Assembly: GCF_013372105.1 (NCBI RefSeq)
Contig: NZ_CP053825.1
Location: 1,578,613-1,642,612, forward strand
DNA length: 64,000 nucleotides
Direction of reading: 5' to 3'
Origin: Campylobacter armoricus
GTDB lineage: Bacteria; Campylobacterota; Campylobacteria; Campylobacterales; Campylobacteraceae
In this document: piece by piece, positions 36,880 to 46,592 of the stretch
Numbering within the stretch: position 1 is the first letter of the stretch
How the letters are laid out: every line of letters begins with the position of its first letter
The notes under the pieces: generated by a model
What the model was told of the DNA's origin: nothing
Databases searched by the model: none
What the model saw: the letters and a program-made list of their open reading frames with translations, nothing else
Position numbers and translations under genes: made by a program

Positions 36880-38592
36880 TTAATTTTTAAAACCAACTAT
36901 TTTGTTTTTATCAAAAGAAGATTCTATTTCTTTTTCTATGGTTTGTAAAAAATCACTCATTTTAAAAACACCATCTTTAGAAATGGCCGCTTTTAAAGCG
37001 GTGTTTTTTACCACCATAACAATTTGTGCTCCACTTAGTTCATATGAAGCTAAATTTGATAAATCAAAACTATCATCAAATTTAGCATTCTTAGGTAAGG
37101 CTTTTTGCCATATCATTAAGCGTTGAGAAAAGTCGGGTTTTTTAAATTCTATTTTATAATCAAATCTTCTTGAAAAAGCCACATCTAAACTCTCTAAAAA
37201 ATTAGTTGTAGCTATGATAACCCCACTAAAACGCTCAATTTGCTCTAAAAAAATATTTTGCATTTGATTATGCATTTTATCAGCACCGCCACTACTTTCT
37301 ACCCTAGTACTTAAAAATTGATCGGCTTCATTTAAAAGCAAAATAGGACTTTGCTTACTTGTTTGACAAAGCTCTTTATAAGTATCAAAAATCTTTCTTA
37401 CATTTTGCTCGCTCTCACCTACATATTTACTCAAAATTTTAGAGCAATCAAAACTCAAAATAGATTTTTTCATAGCTTTTGCCATACTTAATGCACTCAT
37501 AGTTTTACCTGTACCAGCAGGACCATAGAAAATTATCTTAGCTTCTATATTTTTATTTGTTTTTATGCCCCATTTATTTAATCTTTCTAAAACTTTCTTA
37601 TCTTGCTGTTTTAATATGCTTTCTAATAAATCTTTAGTGCTTTGTGGCATGATAACATCATCTATACTGATATTTGGTTCTATAAGTTCGAAAATATCTT
37701 GATTTTTTACTAAATTTTGAAGTTTGATTTTTTTATTTTTTTTAGGCTCTTTAAAATTAATTATTCTTTGTAAAATATCATCGCTCAAATAAAATGTTTT
37801 AGAAATATCACCTAAGGAATTTATAAATTCATCGTATTCTAAAAGATTTGAGTTTAAAAGTTTAGAATCTTCTTCTAATAAAGCTTTATTTTTTTCTTTG
37901 GCAAGCTCATCATCGCTAATTAAATGGAGTAAAAAATTAAAATCTCTACTATAAGAAGTTTCAGTATTTAATAAATACTCTTCTTTCAGCAAGCTAATAA
38001 ATATCAAACTTTCTTTTTCATTTAAAGCATATTCTTTAAAAATATCTGCTAATACATTGGGAATTTTACTTTTTTTCAAACATTCTTTAATATAAGATTC
38101 AAAAATAACAATGTCATTTTTGATATTTTCACTTTGGGAACTTTTAGCAAAAAAACGCAATCTTTGATAAAGTTCTATTTTAAAAAATTCATCTTTTAAG
38201 TAAGAAATATAATCCTCATAAACTTTATCTTGCATAAAATCTTGTATGGTTTTATTTTCTAAAACTTGTAAAAAAACTTCACTTAAGCTTACATCACATT
38301 GTAACAAATTTAAAAATGAACTTGAATTTTTACTCGCTTTAAAATCAGAATAAATTTGAATAATAAAACCTTTTTCTATAAGACTTTTAAGATCTTTTAA
38401 ATAATCTAAATATTCATACTCATCATTTTTAAAAACTTCACTAAGCAAACTATAGGCATTTATACTTGCATTAGCTTGTAGATAATTTTTACATAGATGT
38501 TTTAAAATTAAAATCTCATCTTCACTGCATTGTAGATTTTTATAAATAGTGCTTTTAAAAGTATCATTAAGAAAAAGCTTTAAATCTTTCAT
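36880..38592 (-). CDS. AAA-family ATPase with long helical N-terminus
   Basis: A 570-residue cytosolic ATPase. About 300 N-terminal residues are Leu/Lys/Glu-rich helices without known motifs. The AAA module has Walker A GPAGTGKTMSA (near residue 355), Walker B ILLLNEADQF in which Asn stands at the usual first acidic position, and the arginine-finger region AFSRRFDYKIEF. No protease or metal motif follows, so it is a remodelling ATPase, not FtsH. It ends the minus-strand operon behind the lipoprotein and yajQ genes, spaced 14 bases. The client is unknown. Confidence 0.8.
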   Translation of the reverse strand: MKDLKLFLNDTFKSTIYKNLQCSEDEILILKHLCKNYLQANASINAYSLLSEVFKNDEYEYLDYLKDLKSLIEKGFIIQIYSDFKASKNSSSFLNLLQCDVSLSEVFLQVLENKTIQDFMQDKVYEDYISYLKDEFFKIELYQRLRFFAKSSQSENIKNDIVIFESYIKECLKKSKIPNVLADIFKEYALNEKESLIFISLLKEEYLLNTETSYSRDFNFLLHLISDDELAKEKNKALLEEDSKLLNSNLLEYDEFINSLGDISKTFYLSDDILQRIINFKEPKKNKKIKLQNLVKNQDIFELIEPNISIDDVIMPQSTKDLLESILKQQDKKVLERLNKWGIKTNKNIEAKIIFYGPAGTGKTMSALSMAKAMKKSILSFDCSKILSKYVGESEQNVRKIFDTYKELCQTSKQSPILLLNEADQFLSTRVESSGGADKMHNQMQNIFLEQIERFSGVIIATTNFLESLDVAFSRRFDYKIEFKKPDFSQRLMIWQKALPKNAKFDDSFDLSNLASYELSGAQIVMVVKNTALKAAISKDGVFKMSDFLQTIEKEIESSFDKNKIVGFKN

Positions 38593-38606
38593 ATTATCCT
38601 TTAACT

Positions 38607-39086
38607 TTATAATGATTTCATACTAAATTTGACTTTGGATTTTTTTTCACTAAAACTCATATACCCATTGCAAACTTCATAAAAAATATCATAATTTTTA
38701 CTCACGATCTTTTGGGTGAAACCACAAGAAGTAGCTTGTTTATTTTTTCCATAAAAAATAGGTTTTTTGTAAATTAAATCTTGTAAAAAACCCTCATAAT
38801 ATTTATAACTAAAAAATTTTTCATTAAAAGATAATTTTGCATAACAAACACCATTAATACAAATTTTATCATCAATCTTTAATTCAAATAAAGCTTTAGA
38901 AGCATTATAAAGCTCTAGTCTTGTTATTTTTTTTCCTTTATATAAAAACCCATAATCAGCAAATTTTATATAAGGAGTTTTTAAAACAACATAAACCCCT
39001 TGAGATTGTGTTTTATTTTTTAATGCACAAGAGCTTAAAAACACACAGAAAAAACATAAAAACACTATTTGCAATAAATTTTTCAT
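38607..39086 (-). CDS. Predicted lipoprotein, unknown function
   Basis: A 159-residue exported protein with lipobox FLSSCALK following a hydrophobic signal ([20 protein letters not shown]), so it is probably lipid-anchored at Cys20. The mature part has repeated Tyr/Phe/Lys-rich strands and three further cysteines (KICINGVC and TSCGF/EVCNGY regions). It overlaps the yajQ stop by four bases and is followed by the AAA ATPase gene. I do not recognise a family. Confidence 0.7.
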   Translation of the reverse strand: MKNLLQIVFLCFFCVFLSSCALKNKTQSQGVYVVLKTPYIKFADYGFLYKGKKITRLELYNASKALFELKIDDKICINGVCYAKLSFNEKFFSYKYYEGFLQDLIYKKPIFYGKNKQATSCGFTQKIVSKNYDIFYEVCNGYMSFSEKKSKVKFSMKSL

Positions 39087-39574
39087 TTAAGATTTTTAAA
39101 GCTGATATTTAATTCTAAATTTAATTCTTTGACTATTCTCATAACACTTTGTAAATCATCAATTTGCTTACCAACTACCCGAATTTCATTACCTCTAATA
39201 CTTGAAGTTACTTTTAGCTTGCTATCTTTTATAGCTTTATTTATTTTTTTAGCACTATCAGTATCAATAGCATCATTAACTTTCAAATTTAGTTTAAAAT
39301 TTGCTCCGCTTTCTCTACTTAGCTCTTTTATGCCATTAGGATTTATCCCTCTTTTAATAAGCTTTGAAATAACAATGTCTTTTAAAACTTCAAGTTTTGC
39401 TTCACTTGAACAAGTGAGCTTATAAATGCTTTCTTTTTCATTTAACTCTATTTCGCTTTTAATACCTTTTAAATCATATCTACTATCAAGCTCTTTTTTA
39501 GCTTGTTCTAAAGCATTTTTTAGCTCTTGTTTATCGATTTCTCCACTTATATCAAAACTATGCTCACTTGCCAT
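39083..39574 (-). CDS. yajQ: YajQ-family nucleotide-binding protein
   Basis: A 163-residue cytosolic protein beginning [20 protein letters not shown]. It includes [15 protein letters not shown] and ends [20 protein letters not shown], the conserved regions of YajQ/UPF0234. Family members bind tRNA or, in Xanthomonas, cyclic di-GMP; function here is not established. It overlaps the dehydrogenase gene by 11 bases and the lipoprotein gene by four. Confidence 0.9.
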   Translation of the reverse strand: MASEHSFDISGEIDKQELKNALEQAKKELDSRYDLKGIKSEIELNEKESIYKLTCSSEAKLEVLKDIVISKLIKRGINPNGIKELSRESGANFKLNLKVNDAIDTDSAKKINKAIKDSKLKVTSSIRGNEIRVVGKQIDDLQSVMRIVKELNLELNISFKNLK

Positions 39575-40496
39575 TTTCTATAAACTCCTTAAGATTGTTA
39601 AATACAATTTGAATTAAATTTTGTATAGATTCTTTACTAGCCCATGCAACATGCGGGGTAATGATTAAATTTTCTTTATTTTTTATACTAAGTAATGGAT
39701 GATTTTTAGTCATAGGTTCTATTTCAAGCACATCAAGTCCTACTTTGATATTTTTTTCATTCATAACCTTAGCTAAATCAAACTCATTAATAATACCACC
39801 ACGCCCTACATTAATCAAAATAGCTTCATCTTTTAAAAGCATTAATTCTTTTTTAGATAATAAATTTCTTGTTTTTTCATTTAAAGGCGCGTGGATACTA
39901 ATCACATCGCAAGTTTTTAAAAGCTCTTCAAGGCCTACTTTCTTATATTCATCACTAAAATTAGCTCCTGAAGTAGAATAATAACAAATTTTAGAACCAA
40001 ACATTTGCGAAACTTTAGCTACTTCTTTACCTATAGCTCCAAGTCCTATAATGCCGTGTTTTTTGCCTGTTAAAGTATGCAAAGTTCTGCTAAAATCGCA
40101 AAACATTTCACTCTCACACCATTTGCCTTCTTTGCTCCATTTATCATAATATGGAATTTGGTTTAAAAAAGCAAAAAGCAAGGCAAAAGTATGACTTAAA
40201 ACACTTTTAGTAGAATAACTAGCTGCATTTTTTACTACTATGCCTTTAGAATTTGCATAAGCTACATCTATGTTATTTACCCCTGTACCAAGCTGCAAAA
40301 TAAGCTTTAGATTAGTTTTATCTATCACTTCTTTATCGATGATAATTTTATTAATCATTACAACTTGTGCATTAGCTATTCTTGCAATAACATCATCTTT
40401 AGAAGTTAAATCATAACTTACAAACTCGCCAAAACTTTTAAAAACAGATAAATCCACCCCGCCCAAAGTAGCAGCATCTAAACATACTATTTTCAT
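39564..40496 (-). CDS. D-2-hydroxyacid dehydrogenase
   Basis: A 310-residue NAD-dependent oxidoreductase. The Rossmann motif [15 protein letters not shown] lies near residue 145, and catalytic residues are visible as Arg in [10 protein letters not shown], Glu in LDVLEIEP and His in ITPHVAWAS. Substrate (glycerate, hydroxypyruvate, lactate or similar) cannot be decided. It overlaps the ATP-grasp gene upstream by one base and yajQ downstream by 11, in a single operon. Confidence 0.88.
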   Translation of the reverse strand: MKIVCLDAATLGGVDLSVFKSFGEFVSYDLTSKDDVIARIANAQVVMINKIIIDKEVIDKTNLKLILQLGTGVNNIDVAYANSKGIVVKNAASYSTKSVLSHTFALLFAFLNQIPYYDKWSKEGKWCESEMFCDFSRTLHTLTGKKHGIIGLGAIGKEVAKVSQMFGSKICYYSTSGANFSDEYKKVGLEELLKTCDVISIHAPLNEKTRNLLSKKELMLLKDEAILINVGRGGIINEFDLAKVMNEKNIKVGLDVLEIEPMTKNHPLLSIKNKENLIITPHVAWASKESIQNLIQIVFNNLKEFIENGK

Positions 40497-41668
40497 TAAT
40501 TTTTTATTATATGTCCTACAAATTTAGAATAATTATCAAGCACCAAACCGCCTTTTCTAAAGCCCAAGCCACAACCCTCATAAGCAAAGAAAACTCCTGC
40601 TTGATAATAATCATTTTCATCTTGATTAAATTCGGTAAATTCTTGATACACGAAACGATTATTTTGATAATCCCCATTTGTCTTAAAACTTACATCACCA
40701 TTAGCTTCTATAATAGAAACATTAGCTCCTTCTCTACCAAAAACAGGCTTTTTAACACACTTTTTACCTATTAAAGGCTCATCACTTGTTTCTAGCAATA
40801 AAGGATGATTTGGATAAAGCTCCCATAAAATCTTCATTATACCTTTGCTTTGAAAAAGTAAAGTATAAGCAGGGTTTAAAATGATTGCCTTTTGATTTTG
40901 CATGATTTGAGTTAAAAGCATAGCAAGCTCGCCCTCTTCTATAGCTATACTTTCCCAAGGAATGAGTTTGAAAAAATACTCAAAATTTATTTCATTTTTG
41001 AAAATTCCATCAGGCGAAAATTCTACTTCATCAATATAAGAAAATTCACTCTCAAAACCAGCTTCTCTGGCAATATGTGCCAAAAGTTTGGTTGTAATCA
41101 TATCCTCATCGCTACCTGCAATTGAAGAAAATAATATCTTCCAACCTTCATAATATTTTTCGAATTCACTCACATCTTCTTCTAAGGTTATAAGTCTTTT
41201 AAAATTATCTTTTAAAGCCTCATATATATTGTTAAATTGCGAACTTTCATCTAAATTATTTTGTTTTAAAATAGCCCATTGTAAAATAGCACTTTCAAAT
41301 AAAGAAGTTGGAGTGTCTGCATTAAATTCTATTAGCTTTATAGGCTTACCATCAAGCCCACCTGCTAAATCAAATCTTCCATATAAATGCCAATGTACAT
41401 CATTTTCCCAACTCATCTTAATAGCATCAACCAAATTAAAAGGAATTCCAAGCTCATCAAAGCGATTATTATCAATAACTTCTTGTGCAGCAGTTACAAA
41501 CATATCATAAAGTTCATTTACCGCCTCATAATAAGCATTTGCTTCATTTTCTTTTACACAAACTAAATTAGAATCTAAATAATCACTCCCATCATTATCT
41601 GTATGCCACGAAAAACCCATTTGCTCTAAGTAAGATTTTTCTAAAGGATTTACTTTTAAAAAATTCAT
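40496..41668 (-). CDS. Glutathionylspermidine synthase-family ATP-grasp protein
   Basis: A 390-residue cytosolic protein similar to the synthetase domain of Gsp. Motifs include FNADTPTSLFESAILQW (about residues 119-135), EFEKYYEGWKILFSS, and the C-terminal ATP-grasp segment KKCVKKPVFGREGANVSI. It lacks the amidase domain of E. coli Gsp, and its substrates are probably not glutathione in this organism, so the reaction is unknown: likely an ATP-dependent peptide-type ligation. It follows the UPF0323 lipoprotein gene by 12 bases, a pair conserved in many bacteria. Confidence 0.82.
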   Translation of the reverse strand: MNFLKVNPLEKSYLEQMGFSWHTDNDGSDYLDSNLVCVKENEANAYYEAVNELYDMFVTAAQEVIDNNRFDELGIPFNLVDAIKMSWENDVHWHLYGRFDLAGGLDGKPIKLIEFNADTPTSLFESAILQWAILKQNNLDESSQFNNIYEALKDNFKRLITLEEDVSEFEKYYEGWKILFSSIAGSDEDMITTKLLAHIAREAGFESEFSYIDEVEFSPDGIFKNEINFEYFFKLIPWESIAIEEGELAMLLTQIMQNQKAIILNPAYTLLFQSKGIMKILWELYPNHPLLLETSDEPLIGKKCVKKPVFGREGANVSIIEANGDVSFKTNGDYQNNRFVYQEFTEFNQDENDYYQAGVFFAYEGCGLGFRKGGLVLDNYSKFVGHIIKN

Positions 41669-41680
41669 TTTTATACCTTT

Positions 41681-42304
41681 TTAAGATCCAAAAGAACTAG
41701 AAGAACTTGAAGCAGCTTTAGAACCACCACCAAAAAATCCTGATTTTTTTGCACTTGATCCTGTAGTAGCACTTGATCCTGCTTTATTAAAGCTATTTAC
41801 ACTTCTTTGATAAGCACTTTGATTTGAAAACGCTCCTCTTTGTTGGTTTGCGAAATTTTGATTATTGAAAAGTTTTGAACCTATCCAACTTCCTAAAATA
41901 GCACCAGCTGCACTCGCAAGTAATGTTTCACCCAAAGAAAGCCCACCACTACTCATTTGAGCATTATTTGAGTTTGGATTAGTCAAATTCGAAGTTCCAT
42001 TATCTATTTTGGCAGCTTCTTCTTGAATTAATTTATCCATTTCTTCTTTGCTTAAAACTCTTTCTGTACCATCTAGTTGTTTTAGAACAACTCTAGTTTC
42101 ATCACTTGGAAATTGATCTTTTATTTTATATTGATTTGGTGCAGTTTCTTCAATAATAACAAAAGCACCTTGAGTATTTGCTGCTTGGCTTAAAGCATTA
42201 TTAGAATCATTTGCATTGCTACTACATGCACTTAAAGCACCTGCGCTTATTGCAGCAATACCACTTATCATACTAAGTTTAAGTATAGTTTTAATGTGTT
42301 TCAT
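41681..42304 (-). CDS. UPF0323-type lipoprotein
   Basis: A 207-residue predicted lipoprotein. The signal ends in the lipobox ALSAC (Cys27). A middle region with GTERVLSKEEMDKLIQEE is followed by a glycine-zipper-like hydrophobic stretch LLASAAGAILGSWIGSKLF and a Ser/Gly-rich tail ending SSSSSFGS. This architecture is that of the UPF0323 family found beside the ATP-grasp gene. It is first in the minus-strand operon; function unknown. Confidence 0.82.
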   Translation of the reverse strand: MKHIKTILKLSMISGIAAISAGALSACSSNANDSNNALSQAANTQGAFVIIEETAPNQYKIKDQFPSDETRVVLKQLDGTERVLSKEEMDKLIQEEAAKIDNGTSNLTNPNSNNAQMSSGGLSLGETLLASAAGAILGSWIGSKLFNNQNFANQQRGAFSNQSAYQRSVNSFNKAGSSATTGSSAKKSGFFGGGSKAASSSSSSFGS

Positions 42305-42379
42305 AATCTTTCCTATAATTTAATAAGTTTAACTTAAATAAGATTTTAACAAAAAAAGTATTAATAAAAATTAATTGCT

Positions 42380-42985
42380 TTAGTTTGTTATAGACATTAA
42401 ATTAGCACTTAAAATAAACATAGCAAAAACAAAAAATATAAAAGCACTTAAATAATCAATGAGTTTTGTATTATTTTGATAAATTCTTACCATGAAAGAC
42501 TTAGAAAACAACAAAGAAATCAAAGAAAAATAAACAATAGTCTCCAAAATTAAAACAAAAATCAAAACTATCAATATTTTAGTATTTTGTGTAAAATTAA
42601 AGCTTGCAAACACACTAGCAAAATAAAAAATTACTTTTGGATTGGATAAATTAGTGATTATTCCACTTAAAAATGCAGATATGTGAGTTTTTTGAGTTTT
42701 GAATTTGCCTTTTTTTGCATTTTTGAAAATTACGAAAGATAGATACAAAAGATAACAAGCCCCAAAACTTGATAAAGCAATTTGCAAAAACGGAAATTGA
42801 TGAAAAATTACACTTAATCCAAGTATAGAAAGTATAATCCATACACTCATTGCCAAACTTACGCCAAAACTTGCCTTTAGAGCACTCTTAACCCCATCTC
42901 TTAAAGCATAAGAGCTTACTAAGAAAAAATCAGGTCCTGGTAAAATGAGCCCAAAAAAATGAATGATTAAAATCCAAAGAAACAT
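42380..42985 (-). CDS. LysE/RhtB-family exporter
   Basis: A 201-residue inner-membrane protein with six hydrophobic segments. The N-terminal family signature reads ILPGPDFFLVSSYALRDG, followed by FGVSLAMSVW. LysE-family proteins export amino acids or related metabolites; the substrate is not predictable here. It lies just downstream of rpsU, beyond the rpsU terminator, and probably has weak read-through or its own promoter. As far as I recall, this gene is not at this place in C. jejuni. Confidence 0.85.
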   Translation of the reverse strand: MFLWILIIHFFGLILPGPDFFLVSSYALRDGVKSALKASFGVSLAMSVWIILSILGLSVIFHQFPFLQIALSSFGACYLLYLSFVIFKNAKKGKFKTQKTHISAFLSGIITNLSNPKVIFYFASVFASFNFTQNTKILIVLIFVLILETIVYFSLISLLFSKSFMVRIYQNNTKLIDYLSAFIFFVFAMFILSANLMSITN

Positions 42986-43001
42986 AAAAAAATAATCGAA
43001 G

Positions 43002-43024
43002 AAAAGCCGATTTCTCGGCTTTTT
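43002..43024 (-). terminator. rpsU terminator
   Basis: AAAAGCCGA stem (43002-43010 with 43015-43023) closed on the minus strand by a GAAA tetraloop, directly after the rpsU stop. This is a GC-richer stem than most in the window. Confidence 0.7.
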
Positions 43025-43028
43025 GGTA

Positions 43029-43241
43029 TTAGAGTCTTGACTCGTAGCGTCTAAGCATATAAAGTCTTTTAAGCATTTTTTTGCGTGCTGAAATTTTTTG
43101 TTTTTTACGAATTTCAGTCATAGGCTCAAAAAATCTTCTAGCGCGAACTTCAGTAACAACTAAATTTCTATCTACTTGTTTTTTGAATTTTCTATACGCT
43201 TCATCAAAAGACTCGTTAGGATGTACCTTAATTCCTGGCAC
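43029..43241 (-). CDS. rpsU: 30S ribosomal protein S21
   Basis: A 70-residue, Arg/Lys-rich small-subunit protein, [18 protein letters not shown] at the start and [11 protein letters not shown] at the end. The start is taken as GTG 43239-43241, which gives the normal 70-residue S21; a GTG four codons earlier would add MVGV, which is not part of the family. A purine-rich AAAGGTGG lies upstream. It is monocistronic, with a terminator just after the stop, and diverges from ccoG across about 175 bases. Confidence 0.93.
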   Translation of the reverse strand: MPGIKVHPNESFDEAYRKFKKQVDRNLVVTEVRARRFFEPMTEIRKKQKISARKKMLKRLYMLRRYESRL

Positions 43242-43417
43242 GACCCCCACCACCTTTCTTTTTTAAAATAAAACCAGTATTATAACATAATTTTTATTGA
43301 AAATAAAATATATTTTTGTAATAATTGCATAAATAAATAATAAACATTAATTATTAATTAAGACAAAATTTGGTTTAATTTTTCATAAACTGAAATTTTT
43401 ATTTTGAAGGAAATAAA

Positions 43418-44785
43418 ATGGGTGCCTATATTACTAATTATACTAAAAAAAGATATACTGCTTATATTGTTTCTATGATAATATTTGTAATATTACCTTT
43501 TATAAAAATTAATGGAAATCATTTCTTTTTATTAAGTTTTGATCATAAAAAACTTAATTTATTTTTCATAGCCTTTGATACTCAAGAGCTTTATTTAATG
43601 CCTTTTCTTATTATGGGTATGTTTTTAACTATACTTTTTATAACTACATTGGCTGGTAGAATTTGGTGTGCATGGACTTGTCCTCAAACTATTGCTAGAG
43701 TTATTTATAGAGACCTTTTACAAACAAAAATTTTTAAAATCCATAAAAGCATAGCAAACAAACAAAAACAAACTAGCGGGTTTTTTATTCAAAAAGTTTT
43801 AAGTATTATAGTTTTTTACATTTTTTCATTACTAATGATGAGTGCATTTTTATGGTATTTTGTACCACCTGAAGATTTTTTTGTCTATATTCAAAATCCT
43901 GCTGATCATTTATTGCTTTTAGGGATTTTGTTTTGTGCTTCTTTGGCTTTTACTTTTGATATAGTGTATTTGGGTGAAAAATTTTGTGTTTATGTATGTC
44001 CTTATGCAAGAATTCAATCTGTAATGTTTGATAATAATACCGTTCAAGTAATTTATGATGATAAAAGAGGTGGTGTAATTTATGATGGACACACTAAACT
44101 GTATCAAAAACCACCACAAGGTGAATGTATAGGCTGTGAAGCCTGTGTAAAAATTTGCCCTACACATATAGATATACGGGCTGGAATGCAACTTGAATGT
44201 ATTAATTGCCTTGAGTGTGCTGATGCTTGTTCAAAAATTCAAGCTAAGTTTGATCGTCCTAGTTTGATTAATTGGACTAGTGCAAAAGCTATTGAAACTA
44301 GAGAAAAAGTAAAATATTTTAGATTTAGAACCATTGGATATTTAGTTGTCTTGTGTGGTGTTTTTGCGGCTTTAGTTTTAATGGGAAGCAAAAAAGAACA
44401 TATGCTTTTAAATATAAACCGCTCTAGTGAGCTTTACCAAATTAGAAAAGCACACGATGGAGAATTACAAGTTACTAATGCTTATGTATTTTTATTTCAA
44501 AATACTGATAATAAAACTCATGAATATTATTTTGATGTTAAACTACAAGGCGTTGAAGATGGTTTAGAAATCATTAGACCAAAAAAGTCTTTTAAATTAA
44601 AAGCTGGAGAAAAAGATAAACATATCGTTGTTTTAAAGGCTACTAAAAAATTAGCCAATAACGATAGAAAAGACACCGTGATTCCTTTAAAAATTAAAGC
44701 TTATGCGCTAGATGATAAAAATATTGTTATAGAAAGAGAAAGTAATTTTGTATATCCAAAAAATTCCATTCTAAAACAAAAATAA
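43418..44785 (+). CDS. ccoG: Cytochrome c oxidase accessory protein CcoG (ferredoxin-type)
   Basis: A 455-residue inner-membrane iron-sulfur protein required for copper delivery or reduction in cbb3 oxidase assembly. Five or so membrane segments carry WCAWTCPQT and VYVCPYARIQ. A cytosolic pair of ferredoxin motifs reads CIGCEACVKICP and CINCLECADACS. The C-terminal Ig-like domain (about residues 330-455) faces the periplasm. GAAGGA precedes the ATG. cmeR starts two bases after the stop, so the efflux regulator is probably cotranscribed with it. Confidence 0.92.
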   Translation: MGAYITNYTKKRYTAYIVSMIIFVILPFIKINGNHFFLLSFDHKKLNLFFIAFDTQELYLMPFLIMGMFLTILFITTLAGRIWCAWTCPQTIARVIYRDLLQTKIFKIHKSIANKQKQTSGFFIQKVLSIIVFYIFSLLMMSAFLWYFVPPEDFFVYIQNPADHLLLLGILFCASLAFTFDIVYLGEKFCVYVCPYARIQSVMFDNNTVQVIYDDKRGGVIYDGHTKLYQKPPQGECIGCEACVKICPTHIDIRAGMQLECINCLECADACSKIQAKFDRPSLINWTSAKAIETREKVKYFRFRTIGYLVVLCGVFAALVLMGSKKEHMLLNINRSSELYQIRKAHDGELQVTNAYVFLFQNTDNKTHEYYFDVKLQGVEDGLEIIRPKKSFKLKAGEKDKHIVVLKATKKLANNDRKDTVIPLKIKAYALDDKNIVIERESNFVYPKNSILKQK

Positions 44786-44787
44786 AA

Positions 44788-45411
44788 ATGAAAAAAGAGC
44801 TTTCTTTAAAATCTCAAGTAAGACTTGAAAAAATCAAGCAAATTGCTGCGGAGTCGTTTTTTAAAAACGGCTACGAAGCAACTAATCTTAAAGACATTAT
44901 CAAGCAAACTGGAGGATCATTTTCTTGTGTATATGAACATTTTAAAAGCAAGGAAGGATTATTTGAAGCAATATTAAACGATTTTGCTGAAAATCATTTT
45001 TTAGCTATTTTGAAAAAAAATATGAAAATAACAAACAAATTGAATCTAGAAGATTACCTATATCAATATGCTTTAGCTTATTTAAAAATTTTTAATAACA
45101 AAAAAACCATTGCCATAGTCAGATTGTTGTATTCTCAAATTTATAATGATAAATTTGATTTTACAGCGTGGTTTAATGGCAACAACCGAAAAGGGATAGA
45201 ATATGAACTTCAAAAAAGATTCGAATTAGAAAATGAACATCTATCTAAAAATGCTGAATTTTTAAGTGTTACTTTTTGCACAATGCTAAGAGGGACATTT
45301 TTTATGCAAAGCACTTTTGGAAATAAGATTTTAATGAATAAAAAAGAACAACAAGAGCATGCACAAAAAGTTATTAAACTTTTTACAAATGGAATTATTA
45401 ACTTTAATTAA
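44788..45411 (+). CDS. cmeR: TetR-family repressor of the CmeABC efflux pump
   Basis: A 207-residue repressor. An N-terminal helix-turn-helix (about residues 12-60, including GYEATNLKDIIKQTGGSF and VYEHFKSKEGLF) is followed by an all-helical ligand-binding domain that in C. jejuni CmeR binds bile salts. It lies directly upstream of cmeABC on the same strand, with an inverted-repeat operator in the spacer, matching known CmeR control. Confidence 0.92.
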   Translation: MKKELSLKSQVRLEKIKQIAAESFFKNGYEATNLKDIIKQTGGSFSCVYEHFKSKEGLFEAILNDFAENHFLAILKKNMKITNKLNLEDYLYQYALAYLKIFNNKKTIAIVRLLYSQIYNDKFDFTAWFNGNNRKGIEYELQKRFELENEHLSKNAEFLSVTFCTMLRGTFFMQSTFGNKILMNKKEQQEHAQKVIKLFTNGIINFN

Positions 45412-45442
45412 CTATATATTGATAAAATAGAAGTTTAAATTT

Positions 45443-45458
45443 TGTAATATAAATTACT
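45443..45458 (+). promoter_or_regulatory. Candidate CmeR operator upstream of cmeA
   Basis: TGTAATATAAATTACT: inverted repeat GTAAT-ATAA-ATTAC in the cmeR-cmeA spacer. From memory, the C. jejuni CmeR site is a 16-bp TGTAAT...ATTACA repeat in the same place. Binding of CmeR here is inferred. Confidence 0.65.
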
Positions 45459-45494
45459 TTTTATATTTAGCTAAAAATTATTTTAAGGAAAAAA

Positions 45495-46592
45495 ATGAAA
45501 ACTAAAATTCTTGCACTAGCTTGTGCTTCTTTGATTTTTACAGCCTGTTTAGATGATAAAAATGCACAAGTTAAAGAACTTCCTCCTCAACCAGTTAGTA
45601 TTATGACTATGCAAAGCGCTAACTTGCCTTTAGAATTTACCTATCCTGCGAGATTAAGCACAGAATTAGATGTCGTGATCAAACCTAAAGTAAGCGGGGA
45701 AATAAAACAAAAATACTTCAAAAGTGGTCAAGCTGTAAAAAAAGGCGATAAGCTTTTCTTGATAGAACCTGATAAATACCAAGCAAGTGTTAATATGGCT
45801 TATGGTGAAGCTTTAGTAGCAAGAGCAAATTTTGATGATGCAGAAAAAAATTTTAAAAGGGATAGTATTTTAATAGAAAAAAATGCTATTTCACAAAAAG
45901 AATTTGATGCAAGTTTAGCTAAATTTAATTCAACAAAAGCTAATTTAGAAAGTGCTAGAGCAAAACTTGCTAATGCAAGATTAGACTTAAAATATACTGT
46001 AGTAAGTGCGCCATTTGATGGAATTTTAGGTGATTCTCTGATGGATATAGGAGATTATGTAAATGCTTCTTCTACTGAACTTATACGCATTACTAATATT
46101 AATCCTATTTTCGCAGATTTTTATATTTCAGATGTTGATAAAATTAATATGAATAAAAATATAAAAGATGGAAATTGGCAATTTGAAAATATTCAAGTGC
46201 AAGCTAATGTTGGTGGTGAGCTTTTTAATGGAAAATTATATTTTATAGATAGTGTTATTGATACTCATAGTGGTGGTGTAAAAGCAAAAGCTATTTTTGA
46301 CAACAATAATTCAAATTTAATGCCTGGATCATTTGCTAATGTTCATGTAAGTGGTTTTGTGCAAAAAGATGGTTTTGAAATTCCACAAGTTGCACTTTTG
46401 CAAGATGATAGTGCTACTTATGTTTATACTTTAGTAGATGGAAAAGTAGCAAAAACAAATGTTAATGTTATTTATCAAACTGCGGATATTGCAGTAATCA
46501 ATCAAGGTTTGAAAAATGGAGATAAGGTTATTTTAAATAATTTCAAAAAAATCCGTCCTGGCTCAAGTGTTAGCATAATGGAGAATAAGTAA
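45495..46592 (+). CDS. cmeA: CmeA, RND efflux periplasmic adaptor
   Basis: A 365-residue membrane fusion protein linking CmeB to CmeC. Lipobox FTACLDD places the acylated cysteine at residue 18. A hairpin region of about residues 90-170 is predicted coiled coil, flanked by lipoyl halves (KPKVSGEIKQKYFKSGQAV and VVSAPFDGILG). AAGGA lies upstream. The stop overlaps the cmeB start by one base. Confidence 0.95.
   Translation: MKTKILALACASLIFTACLDDKNAQVKELPPQPVSIMTMQSANLPLEFTYPARLSTELDVVIKPKVSGEIKQKYFKSGQAVKKGDKLFLIEPDKYQASVNMAYGEALVARANFDDAEKNFKRDSILIEKNAISQKEFDASLAKFNSTKANLESARAKLANARLDLKYTVVSAPFDGILGDSLMDIGDYVNASSTELIRITNINPIFADFYISDVDKINMNKNIKDGNWQFENIQVQANVGGELFNGKLYFIDSVIDTHSGGVKAKAIFDNNNSNLMPGSFANVHVSGFVQKDGFEIPQVALLQDDSATYVYTLVDGKVAKTNVNVIYQTADIAVINQGLKNGDKVILNNFKKIRPGSSVSIMENK

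Noticed and set aside
39129..39617. Plus-strand Ser/Leu-rich open frames opposite yajQ and the dehydrogenase
   Set aside because: They are shadows of two recognised, overlapping genes. Their hydrophobic composition reflects complement of Lys/Glu codons.
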